The translations under genes were made by a program, and so were the position numbers. Of a stretch of 64,000 bases of DNA, positions 38,456-48,677 are shown piece by piece. Source of the DNA: Orbilia blumenaviensis (lineage: Eukaryota > Ascomycota > Orbiliomycetes > Orbiliales > Orbiliaceae); assembly GCA_036872755.1 (NCBI GenBank), contig JAVHNS010000014.1:496001-560000 (forward strand), read 5' to 3'. How positions within the stretch are numbered: position 1 is the first letter of the stretch; every line of letters starts with the position of its first letter. The notes beneath the pieces were generated by a model that was not told the origin of the DNA, did no database searches, and saw only the letters and a program-made list of their open reading frames with translations.

Positions 38456-38903
38456 TTCCTTCGAAGGGCCGAAACATGCTGACTTTGGGAGTCTTGACCT
38501 AGCTTTTTTAGTGGACAGCCTTCTTCTTATTCTTCCTCTTATTCTCCTTCTTCCCTTGCGTCAGACACAACATAATAACATATATCTCCACTTCTGCCCG
38601 CCCGTTCGCCCCAGTCTGTTTGACTGACGGGAGTCTCCCACCCGAGTTAAAGATCGCCCCCCCTTGCATCTTTGTCATTTCACCAATCCTAAACAACTGT
38701 ACGCCATTCGCTGGACGGACCGATTCGTTTCTCGTCTGTTCCTGCTGCCTCTACAGAATAATCTCTAATCAATCGCCCTTTTGTTCGAACACTCGACTGA
38801 GAAACTCTAATTTCAACAAGTCTTATAATTTCTAATTCAATCGAAAGAATCGACAACCGTTTCTGATCTCTCTTTCTTCTCTCTTTCTCTCTCGCAAGGC
38901 AAT

Positions 38904-40330
38904 ATGCCTGGCTTTTCAGCATCCAGTCTAGGCTCTGCCTGGCTGCCGACTACATCGACTACAAGGCATAGAAGGATATCGCAGTCTACAGGTCTTGTGC
39001 ATACTGTCTTGTTACCGCTGCTCCTTGGCTCGGTATTCTTCGCCCGTGTATCGCACGCAGCACTCAATCTAGTGTATTGTTCGCCGGAGAACACGGGGAG
39101 GGACTATCCAGTTTGTGAGTGAACCAACAGCCGTGCCTTCATATGGTATTTCGAAGAAAGAAAAAAAAAAAGTTCTAATAATTGTCTTAGATACAAATAT
39201 ATATCAGTCAGATGGAGAGTGCCGCGACCACTGTGTCAAAGACTATGCTTTTGGGATTGTTCTCTGGCAAAACTGCTGGTGCTCAAACTACCCACCTATT
39301 GACCTGAAAGGTTTGGACGAGTGTCAGGATAGTTGCCCTGGGTATCCAGACGACAAATGTGGAAACCGAACTGAAAATTACTACAACTATATTGAGCTCG
39401 ACCAGCACTTGCCAAGTTCCAGGACGGATTTGCCCGCCTCCTCCACCACCAGTGTACGTTCTTCTACCCGGTTGAAACCTAGTACGTTGGAATCGGTCAC
39501 CGTATCGGTGTCGGTTCCTGTGACTGTCTTCATCACACCTGTATGACCCATGACCATCCTTCCCACTACGCAAGTTGCGCATACATTATGAATGTGGACG
39601 CTAGTGTTATTCCCCCCTCCTCCGGACTCGTTTTGGTGATGCTAGGTGGATGTATAACGCAGTCTGCGCGATGTAACGTAAGCTGACTTGATGCGAATTA
39701 TAGTCGGAACCAGCCAAGACAGATGAACCGGACTCCAAAACGACCGACCCTCCATCGTCCAGCCCTCCGGGCACCCCTGTCGTCTCCGTTATCACCATAC
39801 AGGGTTCGCAGAGGACCGTGACAGTCACGCCTGCTGCTACCGACCCGACGAGCAGCAGCTTCCCTATGAGTTCCTCCGGCGGTGACAGCTTTTTCTCGGA
39901 TGCGGGTCGAGTGGCCGGTGTATTTGTTGGTGTAGGCGCTGCGGTACTACTTCTCTTGGCTGTGATACTTTTCCTCCGGAAGCGTAAGAACGACCGACGG
40001 AAATCTGTTGATTCATCCAACCACCCGGAGATGGGAATGTCGGGAGCAGGGTCGCCAAATTTGACTGGTAGTTCCAGTCCCACCGGTCGACCGCGCTCTA
40101 CTAGTACCCTCGGCCTTGTTGGTGGCTTACAAGACAAGGCGCCGGTAATAACAACGACCGGTTTCACCGAGACTGATCGTGTTACGGATCAGAGATTAGA
40201 TCCAAATCAGATTTGGATGCGGTTCGATAATGACAACGGTAGCCGTGTGAGTTTAAGGTCTCTGCAAGATAATCAGGACTACTCACGGAGAGTGCTTAAG
40301 GTACACACCGTCCCCGAGGAGGATTATTGA
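38904..40330 (+). CDS. WSC-domain membrane protein, 395 aa
   Basis: Three exons: 38904-39114, 39191-39540 and 39704-40330. The introns are 76 nt (GTGAGT...CTTAG) and 163 nt (GTATGA...ATAG, with a GCTGACTT branch-like site); the frame closes at both. Residues 33-52 are hydrophobic and end in SHA, so a signal peptide is likely despite an unusual ~30-residue N-terminal extension. The WSC domain spans about 55-140 with eight Cys (the first is C59) and a CVKDYAFGIVLWQNCWC core. A Ser/Thr/Pro-rich, probably O-mannosylated stalk follows. A transmembrane helix lies at about 257-278, then RKRKNDRRK and a ~115-residue cytoplasmic tail. Yeast Wsc proteins of this architecture sense cell-wall stress upstream of Rho1/PKC; a similar sensor role is plausible but not shown. 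Confidence 0.85.
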
Positions 40331-41987
40331 TACTTCCTACCCCATCCTATCCTTCCTTTCCTTCTTTCCCCTACTGTTTATAGATAATTCACCTTCGAGA
40401 GATTGGACTTATTCTAATCTACCCTTTAATTTAGCTCACGAACCCTGACCATCATTAATACATGAATCCTCGATCAACACATCTTGACAACGGTTATACT
40501 CGATCCGACTTTTTTGTCGTCAGTTATTTTGCATTGGTGTCGTTGTTTGCCGTCGTTTGAACCCCGGACTGCCTTTTGGATTTCGGCACGCCCGTGTCAT
40601 CCGATACCCAACATTCACTTTGCACGCTGAATAATTCTCGCATGAGGTAGCGGCGGAACGATTTACCGACAATATCTCAGTTACCCTCAGATCCCTTCCA
40701 CTCAACATTTTTCTTTTCTCTTTGTGCCTTGTTTTTCCAGCGACTTGTTTTATGCACTTGACGTTTCAGCATCTGATTTGACGACCTTTTTCACACACAC
40801 ACTCTTCAAAACGTACACGCATCGTCTAAGGACGTTCATTCTCACGGCGTTCCATTGGCGTTTCCTTTTTCTTTCTTTATCTTTCTGTGTCTTCGCTTGG
40901 CGTGGTTTTTCACCGGTATCAAAATTTCATATCTTTTCCATTGATTCTTTTTAGAGTTTTCTGGGACTACCCTTTTTTGGCCTCTATATTGTAATGAAGG
41001 ACAGCCTTTGTGGCTTTTGGCCAGGTATGGCAAAGTCTCAGAACCGATCGCTCTTTTGGCGATCGAAGAAACAGGACAGGATTAGTTGAGTTAGTCATTG
41101 ATAGGCGGTGACTACTTTGTACCCTTTTTCCCTTTTTTTCCACATTTTCGGATAACCATCTTGATCAAAAATTATGCTTGAAAGCGTGCACTCACTCACT
41201 CGCATCACTCTCTTAAGAAATACCCTCGTTTACCAGCTTATATTTTTATCTGCTGAGTGCGCTTCAGCTTTTTTTTCCCTTTTCTTTCTTGTGTACATTA
41301 AATTCGGAAATAACGGAATAAGTCTCAATCAACAGACCAAAAAAAATAATCTTAACCCTTTGTTTCCCCTTGTAATGGTGTTGTTTTCCAATGAGATCGT
41401 TTGTGGATTTTGAGAGATACTTCGACAGGAGACCAATAGAATCTTCAGGACTCGACTTTCCCAATATGAATTGAGTACCGAGCAAATGATGTCGCGGCAC
41501 CCCACTGATCTTTCAGATTTTTTAAACGCCCTTGACAGCCTCTCCATTTTTTTTTTTTTTTCTCCTTGTCGAACTCGCGAACGCCAGCCAATGTATTTTA
41601 TTAGTATTAGTAATATACGTAATTTTGAGAGGGGAACGGTTTGAGAATTTCTCTCCGCCGTGGGCGGGTAATTCTGCCAATGCTTCTGCGGGCCAAAGGT
41701 GCATTTAGAAGAAGTATGCAGATTTAGATCAACTAGTTATGTTTAAAATGTTAACCTCGCATATTGGAATAAAATTCGCGCCCGTAGAAGATGCCGTTTA
41801 GAACTGGAAGGAAGTTTGTGTGGAATTTGAATCGTCACGTTTCTCGCTGAGGGGTCAGCCACGTCCAGTATAATTATATATATACCTGGCGCTAATATGT
41901 CATTTTATCTCTAAACGCTGGAATAACTCCATCCAATGTATATACATAAAAAAATAAAAAAAAATAAGGCTTCAAAGATTCATGAAC
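40331..41987. other. Intergenic between convergent genes
   Basis: T-rich and AT-rich flanks of two convergent genes. Short ORFs only, none with protein features. Tracts of T (41549-41561) and A (41949-41965) may belong to the 3' ends on each strand. Confidence 0.4.
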
Positions 41988-43720
41988 CTACTTCCCAAGT
42001 TTAAACCTCCCCTCCTTCACCCAGTTAGCATGTTTAATCCCATCTTTCGTCTCAACGATCCATCCAGCCCCCTGCCCTTCCACAGCAACATAATCTTCAA
42101 AACTCATAACACTGCTGGTGGTGGTATTCATCCACCCCTCCTGATATGTAGATTCTCTGAACGTCGGATTCGAATAATCGGGATGTCCGAGTGTTAACCT
42201 CATCTTTTCTTCTTCATCTTCCTTTTTCTTCTTGTATAGTAGGATTATTAATGTTGTAATAGCTAATATGGCTACAGCGGCGATGACTATGCCTATTATT
42301 GCCTCCGTTTTTAATTTTGCTGGTTTTGAAGAAGATGAAGCGGGGGATTTAAATGGTGTAGATGCATCATTTCGGTCGAAATCCACAGGCAGCGGAGCCG
42401 GAGAACCGCCTTCTAGATCCGGAACAACAGAGCCATCTATCCCAGTACCCATTTGTAAAGCTTCCACTAATATCGGTGGAGCATCTGTAGTATCCCTGCG
42501 TGACGACGGTGCTATGAACATCTGATGTCTGGATGGATCAAATACTGTATACGCGCTTCTGTGGAATATTGTACCCAGGTAAACATTATCATCCGGTGAA
42601 GGTTGGAGTTGGGATATGCTGCATCTGGTTGTGCTGTTGCGGTATGGGGATATTAATTGGGAGAAGGGGATTTCGATGTTTAGGGTTTTGTTTTTGTTTT
42701 TGTTGAAGGTGAGGGTGAGGTGGGTTTGTGGGGGGTCGGTGCAGGGGATTATGTATTCTGGTTGCTCTTCTCGTCCTTCTTCTTCATTACTTTTTATAGA
42801 TGGATGGAGGTATTGAATTAATTCGTTAAAGATCTGTTGCGGCAGCTTTATAGCAGGCGATGTACTGTCGAATATCACGGGGATCAGGAAGTCAGAGGAG
42901 GAGGTGTTTGTAACTATCGTTGAGGCGTAGGTGAAGTTTATGCCTGATATATCTCCGGTATAAATACTTCCGGTCCTAGTTAGCAGTAGCGGGGTTAATC
43001 TACCGCGATAGGCGTTTGTATCTATCCCTCCTAAGTACAGAGAGCCGTTTCGTGAGGATCTAACATCAGGATCCCAGCGGATACTGTATATCTCCTGGTT
43101 TATGACTTTTCTAGAAACCAAAGTTTTTAAAAGTCCCGTATCGATGTCTTGTCCGTTTATGGTTACTGAGGCATCGCTGCCTAAGCCCAATACTCCGGTT
43201 GAGGTATTTGTGATATTAACGGAGGCGAATGGGAGTGAAGATATGTTTTGGTTGGATAGTAGGAAGTTATCGTTTAGGATTGTAGCTTCGACGGTTGTGC
43301 CGTTTGGTAGTGGGATTATGGCTTTGTTCACGTCTTCAGACACGGGTTTGGAGGGTGAGTTTTGTCCGGGGATATATCTTGATGAGGGGACCCAGGTGAG
43401 GCTTGACCAGTAGTCTAGGTCGGCCCAGGTTGTGGGTGAGTCGTTGTTGGGGATTACTGGGGTTTGGACCTGAATTAAAAAAAAGGAAGGGTGGGTTAGC
43501 TACTGGTTGGCTATAATAATTGAACGGGGGACGTCGAAGGTTGGTATTAAAATGCCTATATGCGTAGGATCTTCTTGTATATATATACCTTTTCTCCATT
43601 CCGCACGAGATCGATGTTTATAACCCTGTGCGCGCGGCTAGCAGTGCCCTCCGCCTGCGCTGTCGCACTGCCGCTAAATAACAGTATTAAAGATAATATC
43701 GAGAGTATGATGAACTCCAT
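41988..43720 (-). CDS. Aspartyl-protease-fold membrane protein with altered catalytic motifs, 537 aa
   Basis: Two exons on the minus strand, 43720-43589 and 43469-41988, with a 119-nt GTATAT...TTCAG intron in phase 0. A signal peptide lies at residues 1-22 (LSILSLILLFSGSATAQA). The protein follows the pepsin-like (A1) plan: a DxxSSxxWVPSS element at 63-74, VLGLG near 138, SLYLGGID near 187, the second active-site region at about 240-252, a conserved Cys pair (C287/C327), and NVYLGTIFHRSAYTVFD near 339. Where catalytic proteases have DTG, this protein reads DYW (63-65) and DST (245-247), so it is probably inactive. A Ser-rich stalk precedes a transmembrane helix (435-456), KKKKEDEEEK and a cytoplasmic tail. 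A surface binding or scaffold role is likely; many N-glycosylation sequons are present. Confidence 0.8.
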
Positions 43721-45732
43721 TATAAGAACGTATATTATGTATGCTTGAAGTCAATTGTAGGAGTATTATAAGATATTAGGTTCACTATGAATGACGACGT
43801 AGTCTGAAGAAATATGTATAAGAAGTATATGGGGAGAAAGCGAAACAGTGAGAGGGAGAGAGCGAGTGTTATTCCAGCTGCAAAAGGCGTGGATTCGACG
43901 CAGCGGCGGTGGTTATTTCGGAGTATATCGCATCGTGATGATATCGTAGATTTAACCAAAGACACATAAAGAAGGGAAGGGGAGGAAGATAAGATCTGAG
44001 TCAAGTGCAGCTTGTTATCTTAGAAAAGGGTGAAAGTCCAGGCACGAAGAAAAAGGCCAATGTTCGGAATATATACGAATGCACGGACATCGTCATTTGA
44101 ATATTCCCTTATATGCATATCTTGGCCAGCGAATACCGCGAAGCTAGCAGCTCTTTTAACCCTCCCAAGAAGAGTTTTCTTTTTCTCAAGGAGAACGCCC
44201 TCTTACCTAGCTAGCTATCCTGTTTGGGGTAGTATCCGAATGGAATATCATAAAATATCATAATGATATAAGTGATATTTTATAGGGTTGTGGTGCTCCC
44301 AAGCGTCTGGGCTTCGGTGTCATCAACCCCTTCTAGACATCTACTAATCGCCCTCCGGTTGGGAAAAAAAGAGTGCATGCTATTATTCCATTTTACAGCT
44401 ATAGCTAGGGGGAAAGTTAAAGAGTGTGGCGTGTTTCGTAGCCTATTCCTCCCCTTCCACAGCAAAAAAAAAACAACCACAGCCTCAAGTGGGTCTATAT
44501 AACATTCGGTTCATGACGTTCACAGGGTTCACTCGTACTCCTCTTCCACCCAAAATTAGGCACGAGGTCGGTCTGTCAACAGCTGAATAGAAGGGGGGCC
44601 TCTGCAAGGGTTTTAGCGAGCAGGTACGAATTACGACTGGTTGGAACATGGGATATCAGTTGTTCGCGAAGTGCGATATTTAAGCCACAGTATATGGGTC
44701 CGGAAAAGGTGTGAGTCTACAAGGCTTACGAATGCCATGTATGGCTATGCAAAGCGCATACATGCGCACAATGGGGGCAAGCAATAAAGATTATGAAGGG
44801 TGCATTTCTACCTGACTTTCTGTGGAGACAATTGTTTTATGTGAAGGATTATGAATCCTGGAGTTTGATCGTATGACTAAGGACAGAATCATGAGGAACT
44901 CTCTCTGCGGCTCTGAAGGATAAATCCGACCTGGGCCGACGCCATTTTGGGAGGTCTGTCTTACTTCTTGCGTCCCAAAGAGGAAATCAGAAATACCACA
45001 AAGTCAACACATACATAGAATGTGTTGTCGATTTCAATTGTTTTTGACGAAGCTGAGACCAGTTGGGGATAGTATGGTCTCGTTTATGGTTTCGTTCTAA
45101 CACTTAGAGATATGGCTCATATCGATTGAGGTCACTAGGAAATGGCATTGCTATAGGAGCTTGAGGACGAGTTCGTATACAACCTTCAACATAAACTAGG
45201 ACTTCTACTATTATTCAAGAGCATCGATTGACTTGAATACGTACGAGGCGCATGCAAATATCGAACGGTCCCCAGAGCATGCGTCTCCACGAGCAAAATA
45301 TATCTCTAAGCAATCAATACCAACATCATACCCCCTCATTCCCCGCACGACCCAGCTCACACACTTTCCCCAAAGCCATGTACATTCAATTAAAAGCAAT
45401 ATTGAGAAATTATCGAGATATAATGAACGACGGAAAAGGATTAAGGTTCCCACGAGGATCACGCTCTCAGGAGTGGCCAGATTACACCCCCCCTCTCCGC
45501 TCTCCGGCTCAAATGCCACGCAAAGCACATGGGATTTCTCATCCCACGTATATTTTGCCTTCTGAAAAAAGACTCCAGCCCCCTTTATTGAAACCGTAAA
45601 ACTTATTTACCCCTGGAACCTTTTTCTTCTTCTAGTTCTTTAGTTTATAGACTGGCCATTTTGGGGTCTAGGTTCTAAAAAAAAGTCAAAAAAGAGAGAG
45701 AGCTGCAATAAAAAAAAACCCCACAAGACACA
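43721..45732. other. Divergent intergenic region
   Basis: Two kilobases between the start codons of the aspartyl-protease-fold gene (minus) and the Q/N-rich secreted gene (plus). AT-leaning, no supportable gene; ORFs at 45211-45599 overlap on both strands. The leader of the plus gene has poly-A stretches just before the ATG (45709-45718). Confidence 0.4.
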
Positions 45733-47904
45733 ATGAAGTGTCGTAAATCTCTCCTCCTCACCGTCACAGCCGTGACAACAGCCTGCGTCCACGCCGCAAC
45801 CGTCTACCCAGAATACAGATGCCGAATCGGCTACCAAGCCGAAACCCTCGAACAATACGACCCCAAAACCGGCGCATTACTCGTCGACTCGGACGGCAAC
45901 CCCGTTCTAACAGACTACGAACTCCTAGACGTGAGACTCTTCGGCGGTGCCTCCTGTGTTTCCGCCTACCCCGGTGCAAACTCACTCAGACTCATAGATT
46001 TCCCACAAGAACTGCATGATCTTATCGGTCCTGATCGAGAGGTCGGGTTGAATAATTTGTTCGGATGGGTTATGTACCCTGGTAGCAATGCTTGTAATCT
46101 GGATTTAGCGCCTGATGATCCAAACCGTCAGCAGGTGGTGCTGAGTCTCGACCAGGCCAGATACGGATATACACAAACGGAGAATATTGAAGAATTCTCC
46201 GGGTTTCCGGAGACAGTTAGTTTCAGACTATTCGTCAACCCAGCGTTATTCAGCCCCGAGGGGGTAGAGTCGTTTATAGACCTTCCGTTCTCCGCGGTTG
46301 GGAAAAACTCAGCTATCCCCCGACAGCATATTAATAGCGGAGAGATGGATTGGTCTGTTATCGGTGGGGGTAAGGGTGAGCTCGATCCTAACAATCCGGT
46401 TGTAAGACAGTATGCTCCGTTCGGACTTCAGGTTATTCAACCGGAGGGGGTTACAGACCGCATCGCTGCGCCGGCTAGACGTATTCGTCCTGGGAATCCG
46501 GGTCATAGCGAGAATGTTAACGATTACAGACCCTATCCTGACTTATACTCTTTCACAGATCCTAGAAAGCCGATGGAGGTGTTCAGGTCGATTACCATGC
46601 TGGCTAGGTTGGGTGATGATTTGGACAGCGGGAAGATCTCAATGAGTGAGTTGGAAGCTCAGGAGGAAGAAGTTGATGCTTTCGCTGAGGCGTTTATGGG
46701 ACTGCCATTGCCTCCCGCCGATCCTGAGGCGGAGTATTTGGTCCCTACGCGGTATGACTGGCCGCCGTTGAGTCTGCTAAGCTATCTTAATAACCTGGAG
46801 GGGTTTGTGATGCCTGCTCCCGCGATGAGCTTCTACTCACGAGATGGACGGACGTTTTCGGAAGCTATCGGGGTCGCACAGACCCTGAACGCCGCGGTGG
46901 AGCAATGGCTTGAAGACCAAGGACCCGATGTCATCGGAGACTGGGGGGTTGAATCGTCACCACAGCTGAGAGCCGAGGAATGGCTATACTACGTCGAAGA
47001 CGGGGTCTGGGAAGACACGGGTTCGATGCAGACTATACCTGATGATAACCAACCTGCCGCAAGTACTCGTGGCGGCGGCGGCGGCAAGCCGGGGCTTACG
47101 GAAGCGGACCAGCAACGTGCAAGTATCGTGCATGAGAGTGTTGAATTTCAACCAAAGCCGCCTGTTTACGACTTCGAAGATCTTCCGCTGGATTCACAGC
47201 CAAATGGATCGGGTCTTGAACAAGAATATCTCAAAATCAGTTTCCCTGAAGCACCAGCCGGCGGTTCACAAATCCCAGGTGGCAGTATCCTTAACCAGAA
47301 CCCCTCAAATACAGGTCCTATCATTACGAACCTAGAAAACCGATACCAGGCATCACGTGCCGGTAGTCGAGAACTCCAAGACCAAAATCAAGACCAAATT
47401 CAAATTCAAAATCAAAATCAAAATGCGGAAATCAACCCCCAAACAGTACAAGACGACCCCATCCGAGAAACATTAGACGACATAATCAACCAACTCGAAC
47501 TCCAACAACAGAACCCAGTCCAGGATATCCTCAACGAAGGCGCCAACCAAGACGAAATCCAGCGTAACGACCTCATCCAAGAAGTCGCAGACAGAGTGGT
47601 TGAACAAGCTGGGATAAACGCACCGATCGATCAAAACCAGATCGCAGATATTAATGAAAATGAAAGAGAGCGGGATGTGTTTATTCAAGATGTCGTGAAT
47701 GGGATTATTGACCAAGTCGGAGCTCAGCCGAATGTTAACTCTATAATTCAGCAACAGGGTCCTGTGCAAATACAACAACAGCAGCAGGCGGGTGCTCAGG
47801 CTAATGGTAATGCTGCCAACAACGGGGACGATGCGACGAGGGGTCGCGCAGTATGGGGCAATTTCGGAGGGGGTCGGAAGAGAAGCCCGGGGCCTGACTG
47901 GTAG
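45733..47904 (+). CDS. Large secreted protein with Q/N-rich repeat tail, 723 aa
   Basis: Single-exon gene. A signal peptide occupies residues 1-21 (LLLTVTAVTTACVHA). Residues about 22-180 look globular, with a few Cys (CRIGY, ASCVS, NACNL) and a GWVMYPGSNACNL motif; I do not recognise the fold. Residues 180-440 are mixed, with a Pro-rich acidic linker and an LLSYLNNLEGF segment. The region from about 545 to 700 is rich in Gln, Asn, Asp and Ile: a QNQNQN run, then three imperfect amphipathic repeats of about 36-38 residues starting near 575, 613 and 649. The end is basic (GGGRKRSPGPDW). No GPI signal or membrane helix is visible, so it is probably released to the wall or medium. Function unknown; probably lineage-specific. 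Confidence 0.75.
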   Translation: MKCRKSLLLTVTAVTTACVHAATVYPEYRCRIGYQAETLEQYDPKTGALLVDSDGNPVLTDYELLDVRLFGGASCVSAYPGANSLRLIDFPQELHDLIGPDREVGLNNLFGWVMYPGSNACNLDLAPDDPNRQQVVLSLDQARYGYTQTENIEEFSGFPETVSFRLFVNPALFSPEGVESFIDLPFSAVGKNSAIPRQHINSGEMDWSVIGGGKGELDPNNPVVRQYAPFGLQVIQPEGVTDRIAAPARRIRPGNPGHSENVNDYRPYPDLYSFTDPRKPMEVFRSITMLARLGDDLDSGKISMSELEAQEEEVDAFAEAFMGLPLPPADPEAEYLVPTRYDWPPLSLLSYLNNLEGFVMPAPAMSFYSRDGRTFSEAIGVAQTLNAAVEQWLEDQGPDVIGDWGVESSPQLRAEEWLYYVEDGVWEDTGSMQTIPDDNQPAASTRGGGGGKPGLTEADQQRASIVHESVEFQPKPPVYDFEDLPLDSQPNGSGLEQEYLKISFPEAPAGGSQIPGGSILNQNPSNTGPIITNLENRYQASRAGSRELQDQNQDQIQIQNQNQNAEINPQTVQDDPIRETLDDIINQLELQQQNPVQDILNEGANQDEIQRNDLIQEVADRVVEQAGINAPIDQNQIADINENERERDVFIQDVVNGIIDQVGAQPNVNSIIQQQGPVQIQQQQQAGAQANGNAANNGDDATRGRAVWGNFGGGRKRSPGPDW

Positions 47905-48677
47905 TCCTAGTCCCAAGCTTAGCCGATATATATGATTTATCTAAACCAAGAATCCTTTCTTATCTTTTCTTGATTGCTAATTGTCGTGCCCCCAGTTTAA
48001 CCGTTTATCACCAGGTTTTGGAGTTTAGATCATAGTAGCTAAAAAAAATTTATATACTTCATCGCTAGATAGATAGATGAATATCTAGACCGTTCAATAA
48101 TCTTGTAAAGCACTTGTGCACCTAAGCTTGCTTACCAAGATCTATCAAGCATAACTTTATCCAGGTATTTGACCTGAAGCAAAAGTATAAACATCAAGAC
48201 TCAAGTCCATAGAACCCAACCTACGATTCCACAAACATCAATTAATTAACCTACTTACAAAAAAAAGCAACCAACATGAACTCCCACGAGAAGCATCCAG
48301 ATCAATTAATTAATCAAAATAGAGCCCATTAAAGCCACATGACCATTTTGCGCACGTATGAGTCGAGAGAACCTCTCCGCAAGCAGTGGTCACCAAACAA
48401 AAAATACGACACAGCCAACGCAATACAAATACAATATACTTACTATATATCCGAGACCTCATGAGAACCTTTAACAACCTAAGCTTAGCCGCCCGCCTGC
48501 TCCAAAAATGCATATTTCCACTTAGCCACAAGGACTTCAACGGTTGATTTGGTCTTGTATACCTACTTCCATATATATATATATCCTGTGATACACGGTG
48601 CAGGACTGAAAGCAATATACATAAACCGGAACCAAAAGAAGAAGAAGAAAAAGACCATAACCTCGAAAATCTTCAAG
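47905..48677. other. Intergenic between two secreted-protein genes
   Basis: AT-rich, without a supportable ORF. The plus-strand gene that follows has a purine-rich AAGAAGAAGAAG stretch about 30 bases before its ATG. Confidence 0.4.

Larger units (their letters stand above)
36351..38903 (+). promoter_or_regulatory. Probable promoter and long CT-rich leader of the WSC gene
   Basis: The plus strand turns strongly pyrimidine-rich from about 36390, with CCATCC, CATCAT and CTTCCTCC runs, the same texture that precedes other genes here. The (CAAT)16 tract, a C/T-rich zone and a CATGTT repeat follow. A GTGAGT donor at 38132 and a CTACAG acceptor ending at 38756 could define a 625-nt leader intron. 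ORFs such as 36514-36987 and 37246-37761 are low-complexity and run through the microsatellite, so I treat them as non-coding. Assignment to the WSC gene is inference from orientation and proximity. Confidence 0.35.
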
